Shown here piece after piece: positions 35,515 to 43,870 of a stretch of 52,979 nt of DNA (its first letter is position 1; every line of letters begins with the position of its first letter). The DNA is taken from the NCBI GenBank assembly GCA_012799695.1, contig JAAZKT010000028.1:1-52979 (forward strand). The letters run 5' to 3'. A model generated the notes under the pieces. It searched no databases and was not told the origin of the DNA. It saw nothing but the letters and a program-made list of their open reading frames with translations. Source of the stretch: Clostridiaceae bacterium (GTDB taxonomy: Bacteria > Bacillota > Clostridia > Saccharofermentanales > DTU023). Both the position numbers and the translations under genes were made by a program.

Positions 35515-35547
35515 GTTTTTGCAAAAACAATGGAAATGTCACATACT
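35515..35547 (+). promoter_or_regulatory. promoter candidate with palindrome GTTTTTGCAAAAAC
   Basis: TTGCAA (35519-35524), 17-nt spacer, CATACT (35542-35547). The -35 lies inside a perfect 14-bp palindrome that contains TTTGCAAA, the motif seen twice at the nanE promoter. Confidence 0.5.
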
Positions 35548-35579
35548 TAATTGCATCAGTGGAAAGGAGCGCGATCTGC

Positions 35580-36560
35580 GTGGTCGATGTTGAGCACCTA
35601 ACCAAATACTACGGTGATAAAAAAGTCTTGGATGACATCAGTTTTTCGATTGCGGATCGTCAAGTTGTCGGTCTGCTCGGCCTTAACGGCGCCGGAAAAT
35701 CGACGATCATGAACATTTTGACCGGTTACCTTGCCGCGACGTCCGGAACGGTGCGTATCGCCGGCTACGACATTCTCTCCGATGCCACCAACGCAAAAAA
35801 ACACATTGGCTATTTACCGGAACTATTTTCCTTCTATCCTGAAATGCGCGTCAATGACTTCCTCTCATTCATCTGTGATTTGAAAGGCGTGATGCGTGAT
35901 CATAAAGAGAGAGAGACCCACCTTTCCGACATCTGCGAGAGAGTCGGTCTTGCCGATGAAAGACGTCGCATGATTCGCAATCTTTCCAAAGGATATCGGC
36001 AGCGTGTCGGTTTTGCGCAGGCTCTCATCGGCAATCCAGCACTTCTCATACTCGATGAACCGACGGCAAGTCTTGACCCGTCGCAAGTCGTCGATATGCG
36101 GGAGCTGATTCGCGAAACGGGCAAAAAAAGTGCCGTCATTGTATCGTCGCATATTCTGCACGAGATCCAGCTCATGTGCGACCGCGTGATTCTGATTCAC
36201 GAAGGTAAAATCGCGGCGGACGATACGCCTGAAGGACTATCTAGAAAAATGATGTCCACCCATCGCATGGTCGCGCGCATTAAAGGAGCAAAGGATGATG
36301 TCCTGAACGCGCTTCAATCCGTGCCGTCCGTTCAGCATGTCGAAGCTGTCGTAGAGAATGAGCCGGGCGCGTTCGATTATCGGATCGAAGGAGTCGCCGG
36401 AACCGATATCCGTGAAGACGTTTTTCATGCTCTTGCCTATGCGGATCTTCCGCTCCTTCAGACGACTCGACGCGAGCAGGCCTTGGAAGATGTTTTCCTC
36501 CATGTCACGGGAACGGATCAGGATGCGCAGCCCATCCAGGAAAGTGAGGAACTCCGATGA
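35580..36560 (+). CDS. ABC-2 type transporter ATP-binding protein (GldA-like)
   Basis: Cytoplasmic ATPase of an ABC-2 exporter. Walker A GLNGAGKST, Q-loop in the YLPELFSFYPEMRV segment, signature LSKGYRQRVGFAQAL, Walker B LLILDEPTASLDP, and a C-terminal extension of about 80 aa of the GldA kind. The ORF in the track starts 59 codons earlier; the real start is GTG at 35580 (MVDVEHLTKYYG) after AAAGGAG. Stop overlaps the permease ATG. Confidence 0.93.
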   Translation: MVDVEHLTKYYGDKKVLDDISFSIADRQVVGLLGLNGAGKSTIMNILTGYLAATSGTVRIAGYDILSDATNAKKHIGYLPELFSFYPEMRVNDFLSFICDLKGVMRDHKERETHLSDICERVGLADERRRMIRNLSKGYRQRVGFAQALIGNPALLILDEPTASLDPSQVVDMRELIRETGKKSAVIVSSHILHEIQLMCDRVILIHEGKIAADDTPEGLSRKMMSTHRMVARIKGAKDDVLNALQSVPSVQHVEAVVENEPGAFDYRIEGVAGTDIREDVFHALAYADLPLLQTTRREQALEDVFLHVTGTDQDAQPIQESEELR

Positions 36561-37261
36561 TCGCTGTTTTCAAACGTGAGTTTCACGCATATTTTCACTC
36601 ACCGCTCGGCTACGTTTTTATCGCCGTCATGTATTTTTTCACCGCCTACTACTTCTTCATGGGCAATCTCGTCCAAAATACGACGGACATGTCGTTCCTC
36701 TTTAACCAGCTGTTTACCGTCGTCTTGTTTCTAGTGCCCATCTTGACGATGCGGCTTATGAGCGAAGATCAGCGTGCCGGCACGAATCAAATACTCTTTA
36801 CGTCGCCCGTATCACGCTTAGGCATCGTTTGCGGGAAATATTTCGCCGCTTTCGCCGTGTACTTAATGTCCATCTCAGGAGCTCTCATTATGGCGCTGAT
36901 CGTCGAATTCTTCTCGAAGACGGATTGGCCCGTCGTCATCGGCCACCTAATCGGACTGATTTTGCTGGGAGCGTCGCTCATCGCCATCTGCCTCTTCCTT
37001 TCCGGTTTGACTGAAAGCCAAGTCATCGCCGCCGTCAGCGGATTCGCGGCAAGCTTGTCGCTCGTCCTGATCGATGCGCTGGTGAGTGTCGTTTCAGGAA
37101 AGACTTTTAAGACTCTTTTTATGTACATGTCGTTCAATAACCGTTATCACGGCTTTACTATCGGCATCATCGATTTTTCCAACGTGGTATTTTTCTTAAG
37201 CATCGCCGCACTTTTTGTGCTCTTGACCGGCGCCGGTCTTGAAAAGCGCCGATGGAGCTGA
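36557..37261 (+). CDS. ABC-2 type transporter permease
   Basis: 234 aa with six hydrophobic segments: the first follows HSPLGYVFIAVMYFF and the last ends at GLEKRRWS. The opening FKREFHAYFHSPLGYVFIAV is typical of GldF-like permeases. It overlaps the ATPase gene by 4 nt (ATGA) and is followed by the GldG-like gene after 13 nt, so the set is one operon. Exported or assembled substrate unknown. Confidence 0.9.
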   Translation: MIAVFKREFHAYFHSPLGYVFIAVMYFFTAYYFFMGNLVQNTTDMSFLFNQLFTVVLFLVPILTMRLMSEDQRAGTNQILFTSPVSRLGIVCGKYFAAFAVYLMSISGALIMALIVEFFSKTDWPVVIGHLIGLILLGASLIAICLFLSGLTESQVIAAVSGFAASLSLVLIDALVSVVSGKTFKTLFMYMSFNNRYHGFTIGIIDFSNVVFFLSIAALFVLLTGAGLEKRRWS

Positions 37262-37274
37262 AAGGAGGGGCGGC

Positions 37275-38726
37275 ATGAAGAAAACGACTAACACGACCGG
37301 CCATCGTATGAACGCGCTTTTCGCGTTATCGATCACGCTTCTCGTCGTGGTGTTTATCCTCCTCAACGCGGTGGCGCTCGTATTATCCAACCGATTCCCG
37401 CTTTCCTTGGATCTTACTGCCAACGCGGCATACAACATCGGCGAAGAGACTAAAACGATGCTCGATCATCTCGTAAGACCGGTCACCATCGATATCCTCG
37501 CACCGGAACAGATGTTTTCGGGCGATGCGTATCTCGTGCAGACGAAGAAAATTCTGGAACAATACGAACGCCATTCTTCGCGCGTAACGGTTCACTACAT
37601 CGACTATGCCGCCGATCCGAGTTACGCGGCAACCCGACCCGATCTCAAGCTTTCCGAAGGCGATCTGATCGTTTCGTCGGGCGACCGCGTCAAACAAATA
37701 CCTCTTTCGTCGCTGTTCAACTACACTCCTACCGCCGCAGGCTCGATCATAATTGAATCGTCGCGTGCTGAAGAGGCGATCACGAGCGCGATCATGAACG
37801 TTTTGAGCGGGGATGATGTGCGATGCGGTGTACTTGTAGGAAACGGAGGACCGGAAGCGGAAACGTTCACGACGCTACTTGTCAACAACCACTACGTCCT
37901 GCAAAACGCCGTGCCGGCAACCGATGATCTTTCCGATTTCGACGCGCTATTCCTTTTCGCGCCGCAAAACGATCTTTCCGCCGATGATATCCGCGCGTTG
38001 GACGCCTTTCTTTACAATGACGGAAACTACGGCAAGACGTTGTTCTATACGGCTTCCGTGACCCAGGCGTCCCTTCCCATGATCGAATCGTTTCTTGCCG
38101 AATGGGGTGTCACTGTCGGCGAAGGCTCCGTGTTTGAGACGACACCGGAGCGCACCTATCAGCGTCAGCCGTTTTACGCCATCGCCGACTTCGCGGAAAC
38201 TCATTACCGCGACATGCTCGTCGACCCCAACGCGCCGATGTTGATGCCGCTGGCGCGACCTTTGAAAACGATATTCACTGTTCGCGATCATCAGTTTACG
38301 GAGACGCTACTGACGTTTGGAGAGACCGCGGCAGTGAGACCGCCGAACGCGTCGGATGATTTCATCGCGGATGACGCTACGGAACGGGGACCGTTCCCGG
38401 CACTCGTATTAGCCTCACGCCGTTTCTATGAAGACGGATTATTGGCGCGTCAATCTTCGATCGTCGTTTCGAGTTCACATCATATGCTGGAACCGATCGC
38501 GCTTCACAACACCTCTCTCTCAAACAGCGCCTATCTGCTCAACATGATGAACGACTTGACGGGACGCGAAGAGGGACCCGCCATCACACCGAAGTCTCTT
38601 GCCGGTAAAACACTCGGCGCGACATCATCGCAAGTGACGAGACTGGGCGTCGTGCTGGGCGGCATTATCCCGCTCGCCATCCTCCTGACAGGTGTAGGCG
38701 TTTGGCTTTACCGGAGGTATCAGTGA
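37275..38726 (+). CDS. GldG-like ABC-associated extracytoplasmic protein
   Basis: Start MKKTTNTTGHRM (codon 13 of the track ORF) follows AGGAGGGG. One N-terminal membrane helix (ALFALSITLLVVVFILLNAVAL) leads into a large extracytoplasmic domain, with a second helix at the C-terminus (GGIIPLAILLTGVGVWL). The domain has the GldG-family pattern (LSLDLTANAAYNIGEET, then GEGDLIVSS-like LSEGDLIVSSG and VLVGNGGPEAETF). 483 aa. GldG proteins pair with ABC-2 permeases; outside gliding bacteria their job is poorly known. Confidence 0.85.
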   Translation: MKKTTNTTGHRMNALFALSITLLVVVFILLNAVALVLSNRFPLSLDLTANAAYNIGEETKTMLDHLVRPVTIDILAPEQMFSGDAYLVQTKKILEQYERHSSRVTVHYIDYAADPSYAATRPDLKLSEGDLIVSSGDRVKQIPLSSLFNYTPTAAGSIIIESSRAEEAITSAIMNVLSGDDVRCGVLVGNGGPEAETFTTLLVNNHYVLQNAVPATDDLSDFDALFLFAPQNDLSADDIRALDAFLYNDGNYGKTLFYTASVTQASLPMIESFLAEWGVTVGEGSVFETTPERTYQRQPFYAIADFAETHYRDMLVDPNAPMLMPLARPLKTIFTVRDHQFTETLLTFGETAAVRPPNASDDFIADDATERGPFPALVLASRRFYEDGLLARQSSIVVSSSHHMLEPIALHNTSLSNSAYLLNMMNDLTGREEGPAITPKSLAGKTLGATSSQVTRLGVVLGGIIPLAILLTGVGVWLYRRYQ

Positions 38727-40150
38727 TGCGAAAGCTCATGCGGTTTACAACGGGGCTGGCCATACTTGCCGTCTTACTTGCGGTAACGCTGTCGCTGCTC
38801 CTTCTGAGCACACAAGAGACCGAAGATCTGACACTGACTCTTTCGGACAGGAAAGTGACCGACGTGCGTGCAGTACATCTCACTAATGCGACCGGCACGC
38901 TGCAAGTCGGTATGGCGGAAGGAGGCTATGTCATCGAAGATCTCCCTTCAGAGCACGTCGATATTAAACAATTCATAGACTTTCTAGGCGCTTGCGCCGA
39001 CATTCGCCATCTTCCCCTCGTCGTAAAAAAGCCTGATAACTTGGCGGTGTACGGACTTGATGCCCCTAGGGCGGTGCTCAATGTGGAATACACGGACGGT
39101 GCGACGATTTCGCTTTCCCTCGGTATGCAAGAACCGATTTCCGGCGACAGCTATTGCACAGCGGAAGGTCACGACGGCGTATACCTGATCGAAAGCGAAC
39201 AGGCGGATTTCTTTCTTTTAGCGAAGAATGATTTGCTCTCCCTTTGGGTGACACCTGAGCTTGCCTTGTCGAGCGCGCTTTCGGCACTTCAGGACGTGAC
39301 GTTTGTGTTTAAGGATCGACCTTCGCCGATCGTCATCCTATCCGTACAGGCGGGCAACGATGCCGTCAAATCAGCGGCAATTTCGTTCGGCGCGCCGACG
39401 CACCTCGTGTTGTCAGCAGGCCTATATGAGCTTGATGCGACGTATGGTCTGCAAGTTTTGGCACCTCTTTGTGGAATGAGGGGAACAACGATTGTTGAAC
39501 AGCATCTCACGTCGGAGCTTGAAAAAGAATACGGCTTTGACGATCCGTGGCTCGATGTCTCCTTCGGCTATCAGAACAGTGCTGAAGAGGGCATGCGTTA
39601 TGTATTGAGATTTCAGCCTGCCGGCGACGACAGCTCGTTGTTTTATGTAAACGTGAAAGGCAGTCCCCTCGTGTATATGATAAATCGACAGCCGTTCATG
39701 GACATTGAGTTCGAGAAGTTGTTGCTGCGTTGGTTTTTGTCGCCGTTGCTCATGGATGTGAACGCCATTGACATCGAGATGCCGGAAAGCCATCGGACGT
39801 TCGTGCTTGATCAGGAGAATCCGCGCGAGCCGTCCGCAACCATGGACGGCGAACCGCTCGCCATTGATCGGTTCCGCCTGCTTTTCCGTTTGCTTGGAAG
39901 TGCCGCGTCGGACGGTCGTCTGCTTCCCGCAAAGGAACAACCGGACGAAGCCCCGCTAATGACGATTACATACCGTTATCCCGGGGAAAAACACGACGAC
40001 GTCATGGCGCTCTACCCTGAGGAGGACCGACGTGTGCGCGTTTATATCAACGGCATTTCCGAGTTCTCGATGAAAGAGTCCTTTGTGACTCGCGTGTCAG
40101 AAGCACTTGAAGCGTTGGATAAAGACGAAGACTTTGATATCACTTGGTAA
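38726..40150 (+). CDS. DUF4340-like membrane-anchored protein
   Basis: Start MRKLMRFTTG (codon 9 of the track ORF) after GGAGG; its ATG overlaps the GldG stop (TGATG). An N-terminal helix (LAILAVLLAVTLSLLLL) is followed by an extracytoplasmic beta-rich region with the DUF4340-like LAVYGLDAPRAVLNVEYTDG and VYLIES segments. 474 aa. Proteins of this type commonly close GldA/F/G-like operons in clostridia (from memory). Function unknown. Confidence 0.8.
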   Translation: MRKLMRFTTGLAILAVLLAVTLSLLLLSTQETEDLTLTLSDRKVTDVRAVHLTNATGTLQVGMAEGGYVIEDLPSEHVDIKQFIDFLGACADIRHLPLVVKKPDNLAVYGLDAPRAVLNVEYTDGATISLSLGMQEPISGDSYCTAEGHDGVYLIESEQADFFLLAKNDLLSLWVTPELALSSALSALQDVTFVFKDRPSPIVILSVQAGNDAVKSAAISFGAPTHLVLSAGLYELDATYGLQVLAPLCGMRGTTIVEQHLTSELEKEYGFDDPWLDVSFGYQNSAEEGMRYVLRFQPAGDDSSLFYVNVKGSPLVYMINRQPFMDIEFEKLLLRWFLSPLLMDVNAIDIEMPESHRTFVLDQENPREPSATMDGEPLAIDRFRLLFRLLGSAASDGRLLPAKEQPDEAPLMTITYRYPGEKHDDVMALYPEEDRRVRVYINGISEFSMKESFVTRVSEALEALDKDEDFDITW

Positions 40151-40224
40151 AGTGCGTCACGACGTGATACAACGTCACGCATGTCTATAAACACAAACAA
40201 AATCATAGAAATGGTGGTGGACCA

Positions 40225-41352
40225 ATGGATACTAACAGTCGTCTAAAGGTTGCGATCATCGGAAGCGGCATGATCGCCAATACGGCGCATATCCCGGCTT
40301 ATCTCAATTTGGGTAAACGCGTGCATCTATGCGCCGTTTCAGATCTAAGAGCGGATTCCGCGCGCGAAACGGCGGAACGTTTTTCCATTCCGCGCTGGTA
40401 TACCGAGGCAGAGGATATGCTTGTCAAGGAAAAACCCGATCTTGTTTCCGTATGCACGTCAAACGCCAGCCACAAGGCGATGGCGATGTTGGCGATGCGA
40501 CACGGCGCGCATGTCGCCTGCGAAAAGCCCGTCGCGTTAAACTACGACGACACGCGCGAGTTATACGCCTATGCACGTAAACACGGCTTGGTGTTGTTTG
40601 CTTGTCAGGTACTGCGTTACAACACCGAATACCAGCTCGCGCACGAATGGGCTCAGGAAGGGCGACTCGGCGACATATATTTCAGCGAGTCGGTGCTGAT
40701 CCGCCGTCGCGGAATTCCAAAGTGGGGCGCTTTCCATAAGAAAGAAACGAACGGCGGCGGCGTATTCTGTGACCTCGGTGTGCATCTTGTTGACGCCGCC
40801 CTTTGGGTTATGGGCGGTCCTAAATTCACCTCCGTATCGGGCGTAACGTCATCGATCATCGCCCGAAGCGGCGAGAAGATTCTCACGAGCGTACCGGAAT
40901 CCGGCGCACCTGCCGGCGTACCGAATATGCCGCCTTATTCGGCGTCGGCATTCGATGTGGACGAATTCGCCGCGGGCATGATTCGCCTCGACAACGGCGC
41001 GTCCATCCATTTCAAGACGTCTTGGGTGATCAATCTCCCGAACGAATACGGCATGACCTTCGCGGGCAGTCTGGGCGGACTCGTGCTCCCCGAGATGACA
41101 TTGCTGACGACAATGGGACGCTATCAGGCTGATGTCCGGCCGCGTGTTTTTTCTGAAGAGCGACCTTATGCGAACGAAGTTTTTCCCGGGCATTTTTTCC
41201 TTATGGAAAACGCTGTCGATCACTTGCAAAAAGCGACACCTCTTATGGTTCAACCCGAGGAAACGCTGAATGTCACTGCAATCATTGACGGCTTTTATCG
41301 TTCCGCTGAGCTTGGACGTGAAGTATTTGCCGATGAGATTGTCGGCAAGTGA
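40225..41352 (+). CDS. Gfo/Idh/MocA family oxidoreductase (module 2)
   Basis: Rossmann start VAIIGSGMIANTAHI, EKP motif in ACEKPVALN, and DLGVHLVDAALWVMGG with the conserved His and Asp. 375 aa. GGTGGTGG before the ATG is a weaker RBS than its neighbours have. It overlaps the first codons of the next track ORF; the paired SIS gene begins 24 nt further on. In the spacer upstream (40155-40179) are two CGTCACG copies, one inside TCACGACGTGA, a possible operator. Confidence 0.9.
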   Translation: MDTNSRLKVAIIGSGMIANTAHIPAYLNLGKRVHLCAVSDLRADSARETAERFSIPRWYTEAEDMLVKEKPDLVSVCTSNASHKAMAMLAMRHGAHVACEKPVALNYDDTRELYAYARKHGLVLFACQVLRYNTEYQLAHEWAQEGRLGDIYFSESVLIRRRGIPKWGAFHKKETNGGGVFCDLGVHLVDAALWVMGGPKFTSVSGVTSSIIARSGEKILTSVPESGAPAGVPNMPPYSASAFDVDEFAAGMIRLDNGASIHFKTSWVINLPNEYGMTFAGSLGGLVLPEMTLLTTMGRYQADVRPRVFSEERPYANEVFPGHFFLMENAVDHLQKATPLMVQPEETLNVTAIIDGFYRSAELGREVFADEIVGK

Positions 41353-41375
41353 CGCAAATAAATGGAGGTAAACAT

Positions 41376-42323
41376 ATGAAAGTCGGTTTATACTCGATCT
41401 CCTGTTCGGGGGTCTGGTTTAACGACAGGCCGCCCTTAACAGTCGAAGAGTTTATCGATACGGCTGCGAAATATGGTTATGACGGAATAGAGCTCGACCT
41501 GAAACGTCCGCACGGCTCACCCTTGGATCTCGATGAGCGGCGCTGTCTTGAAATCAAGACCTACGCAGAAAGCAAGGGCCTTGAGATCGCCGCTGTCGCG
41601 GCGAATAACAATTTCGCATCGGTGGTTCCTGAACACATTGAAAATGAACTTCTCATGGTCCGCGAGCAGATTCGTGTCGCGCGCCAACTTGGCGCGCCCG
41701 TGCTGCGCGTTTTTGCGGCGTGGCGCGGTGTCGTCATGAGAAATGGCATCGCGACGTACGAGGTTCCTGAAGCTCACCATTCCTATTACGGCGCGCTCGA
41801 TTACGAATTGCGTCAAAACATCGTTGAATGTCTCAAAGAATGTGCGGTTTGGGCAGAAGACGCAGGCGTCGTGCTTGCTCTCCAAAATCATCACCCCATT
41901 ATTGAGGATTATCGTGACATGCTCGACTTTGTACGATGGGTCGATTCGCCATGGGTGCAGTGCTGCCTTGACGCGCCCTGTCTCGGCTGGACGGAAGAAC
42001 GTCAAAGCGATACCTATGTGGCGCAGGCTGTCAAAGACGTCGGCAAACGACAGGTGCTGTCACACGCCAACGGCGAGTTCGTAGAAGAGGCGAACGGCGA
42101 TATTCGCATGATCTCGTTCGATCCGCATATTCAGCCCGTACTTACAAATTATCCCGCTTTTATCAAAGCGTTGAAAGAAGAAGGGTACGACGGTTATATC
42201 AATTACGAGTTTTGCCATATGCCGTTTCACGACGGTCGCGTACTCGGTTATAACGACTTCATTGAAGACCAAATTCGGATCGCGGAGAAGTATTTGCGTT
42301 CTTTGATTGAAGACTATTTGTAG
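41376..42323 (+). CDS. sugar phosphate isomerase/epimerase, TIM-barrel (module 2)
   Basis: Start MKVGLYSISCSG (codon 10 of the track ORF) is set by GGAGG 7 nt upstream. AP_endonuc_2-type barrel; likely ligand positions are LALQNHHP (Gln where the first Glu is often found), CCLDAPCL, LSHANGEF and INYEFCH. 315 aa. Partner of the Gfo/Idh protein encoded 24 nt upstream. Next is the sugar importer, after 245 nt that hold a new promoter. Confidence 0.87.
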   Translation: MKVGLYSISCSGVWFNDRPPLTVEEFIDTAAKYGYDGIELDLKRPHGSPLDLDERRCLEIKTYAESKGLEIAAVAANNNFASVVPEHIENELLMVREQIRVARQLGAPVLRVFAAWRGVVMRNGIATYEVPEAHHSYYGALDYELRQNIVECLKECAVWAEDAGVVLALQNHHPIIEDYRDMLDFVRWVDSPWVQCCLDAPCLGWTEERQSDTYVAQAVKDVGKRQVLSHANGEFVEEANGDIRMISFDPHIQPVLTNYPAFIKALKEEGYDGYINYEFCHMPFHDGRVLGYNDFIEDQIRIAEKYLRSLIEDYL

Positions 42324-42442
42324 GCATCTTGAAAAGAAATGCAAAAAGAATTGCAAATCACGTCTTTAGTATGATATTCTATTAGCGTTATTAGCAATTT
42401 ATTTTCAAATTGTAAAAGAAATCGTCATTTGAAAGGTAAGCG

Positions 42443-42472
42443 TTGCGCAAGTGTGCGCGCCATTTGTATAAT
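42443..42472 (+). promoter_or_regulatory. promoter of the sugar ABC importer operon
   Basis: TTGCGC, 18-nt spacer, perfect TATAAT. The -35 lies in the palindrome TTGCGCAA. Further upstream (42339-42357) two TGCAAA elements stand 12 bp apart. Confidence 0.65.
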
Positions 42473-42518
42473 TCTTCCATACACCGTTAAACCATTTCGT
42501 TTGTTCAACATGCTAGTT

Positions 42519-42536
42519 AAGGGGGAATTCCCCCTT
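42519..42536. repeat. perfect 18-bp palindrome in the importer leader
   Basis: AAGGGGGAATTCCCCCTT lies between the promoter and the RBS AGGAGG of the binding protein gene. In RNA it gives a 7-bp stem with an AATT loop. It has no T-tract; mRNA protection or an operator is possible. Confidence 0.7.
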
Positions 42537-42568
42537 GATGATAGAAAAACAGGAGGAAAAGAAAAGAA

Positions 42569-43666
42569 ATGAAGAAATATCTTGTGATCCTTTTGGCTCT
42601 CATGATGGTTCTAGTTGCTGTTGCTTGTGGCCCTAAAGATCCCGATACCACCGGGACTGAACCGCCAGGGGGTGATGTGAAGGTAGTTAAACTGGCCTCT
42701 CACAATGCGATTATCGAAGGAAACCCCTACCGGGTGCGCTATGAGGCAGACATCCAAGAAGCGGCGAAAGCGGCGATCAGCCATGGCTTGGACGTCAAGT
42801 ATGCGTCTTTCGTCTCGAACTGGGATGCCGCCACTGAGTCGCAGCAAATCGAGAACAGCATCAATGAAGGCTACGACGTGATTCTGGTCAACCCCGTTTC
42901 TCCGACAGGTCTTGATCCGATCATCGAGAAAGCACAGAAGGCCGGCATCGTCTACATCAATGCGGACTGCGAGTACACCTCGACCGACGTCAATGTGTTG
43001 AATGTCAGCACTGACCAGTATTATCTCGGTTACACAACCGGCACCTACGCGGGGGAAGTCCTCGGCGCAGGCACCAAGATCATCATGATCGCGGCACTCG
43101 ACGGCAACCAAGCCAATGCCGATCGTCAGGCAGGCTTCGAGAAGGCCTTTGAAGAAAAGGGACTCGTCGTCGTCGGCGGACAGTACAACCACGACTGGGA
43201 CGCGGTAAAAGCGCAACAGATCATGACAGAAATCCTGAACTCCGGCTTGGAATTTGATGCCGTGTTGACATCGCAGTGCGCTGAGGCCATTCTGGCCGCC
43301 TACGATGCGGCAGGCAAACCGTATCCAAAATTTGTCGGATTCAACGACACGGGCGAATTCATGCACCGTGTGATCAAAATCAATGAGAATGAGAGAAAAA
43401 TGGACTTTATGGTCCTCTCGAATCCTCCGGGCGTCGGTGCCAGCGCACTGAACTTTGGCTTGAACATGCTTCTTGGCAAAGAGCTGAAGGACAACGTGTA
43501 CACCGTACCTGAAATTCACGCCATTCGTCTGCCTTCGAAGGTCAACTTCACTTATGATGACATCAAGAATGATGAATTCCTTAACTTGGCGAACAGTATG
43601 GAGCCCGGTGACGCGATCACATACTGGCTGACCATCGACGAAGTGGCACAAGCCTACTTCAAATAA
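42569..43666 (+). CDS. sugar ABC transporter substrate-binding lipoprotein (RbsB-like)
   Basis: A lipoprotein signal peptide (MKKYLVILLALMMVLVAVAC, acylated Cys20) is followed by a short Pro/Thr/Gly linker and a type I periplasmic-binding fold (Peripla_BP_4). The ILVNPVSPTGLDPIIEKAQKAG and the later QNGLDFDAVLTSQ-like region match the ribose/xylose binder group. 365 aa. AGGAGG upstream. In a Gram-positive it would be anchored to the outside of the membrane and hand its sugar to the permeases encoded downstream. Confidence 0.94.
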   Translation: MKKYLVILLALMMVLVAVACGPKDPDTTGTEPPGGDVKVVKLASHNAIIEGNPYRVRYEADIQEAAKAAISHGLDVKYASFVSNWDAATESQQIENSINEGYDVILVNPVSPTGLDPIIEKAQKAGIVYINADCEYTSTDVNVLNVSTDQYYLGYTTGTYAGEVLGAGTKIIMIAALDGNQANADRQAGFEKAFEEKGLVVVGGQYNHDWDAVKAQQIMTEILNSGLEFDAVLTSQCAEAILAAYDAAGKPYPKFVGFNDTGEFMHRVIKINENERKMDFMVLSNPPGVGASALNFGLNMLLGKELKDNVYTVPEIHAIRLPSKVNFTYDDIKNDEFLNLANSMEPGDAITYWLTIDEVAQAYFK

Positions 43667-43703
43667 GCCGCTTTACATTAAAGCGAATTAGCCTATGAAA
43701 TAC

Positions 43704-43728
43704 TGACCGGCGCAAAATCCGCCGGTCA
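43704..43728 (+). terminator. hairpin after the binding protein gene (attenuator-like)
   Basis: TGACCGGCG, 7-nt loop, CGCCGGTCA, then GGTTTTATG: a 9-bp perfect stem with a short T-tract. Such a partial terminator would raise binding protein over permease levels. Confidence 0.6.
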
Positions 43729-43787
43729 GGTTTTATGAGAAAGGAAGGGTTGGGTTCGATTCCACTCTTCCGACAAACGAATCGCCT

Positions 43788-43842
43788 CTGCAGCGCGCGA
43801 GCATACGTCATGCGAAAGCATCCTGCTTTCGTCGCGCTGCAG
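43788..43842. repeat. composite inverted repeat in the binding protein-ATPase spacer
   Basis: Outer arms CTGCAGCGCG / CGCGCTGCAG (10 bp, perfect) enclose a second hairpin CGAAAGCA-TCC-TGCTTTCG and a small GCAT/ATGC pair. The whole can form a branched RNA or a cruciform just before the ATPase gene. Confidence 0.65.
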
Positions 43843-43870
43843 AACAATGTAATCTACGGGATGTCAACAC

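Noticed and set aside
42611-43651. 346-aa ORF on the minus strand across the sugar-binding protein gene
   Set aside because: It is a full antisense shadow of a clear lipoprotein gene, with no RBS and no recognisable domain.
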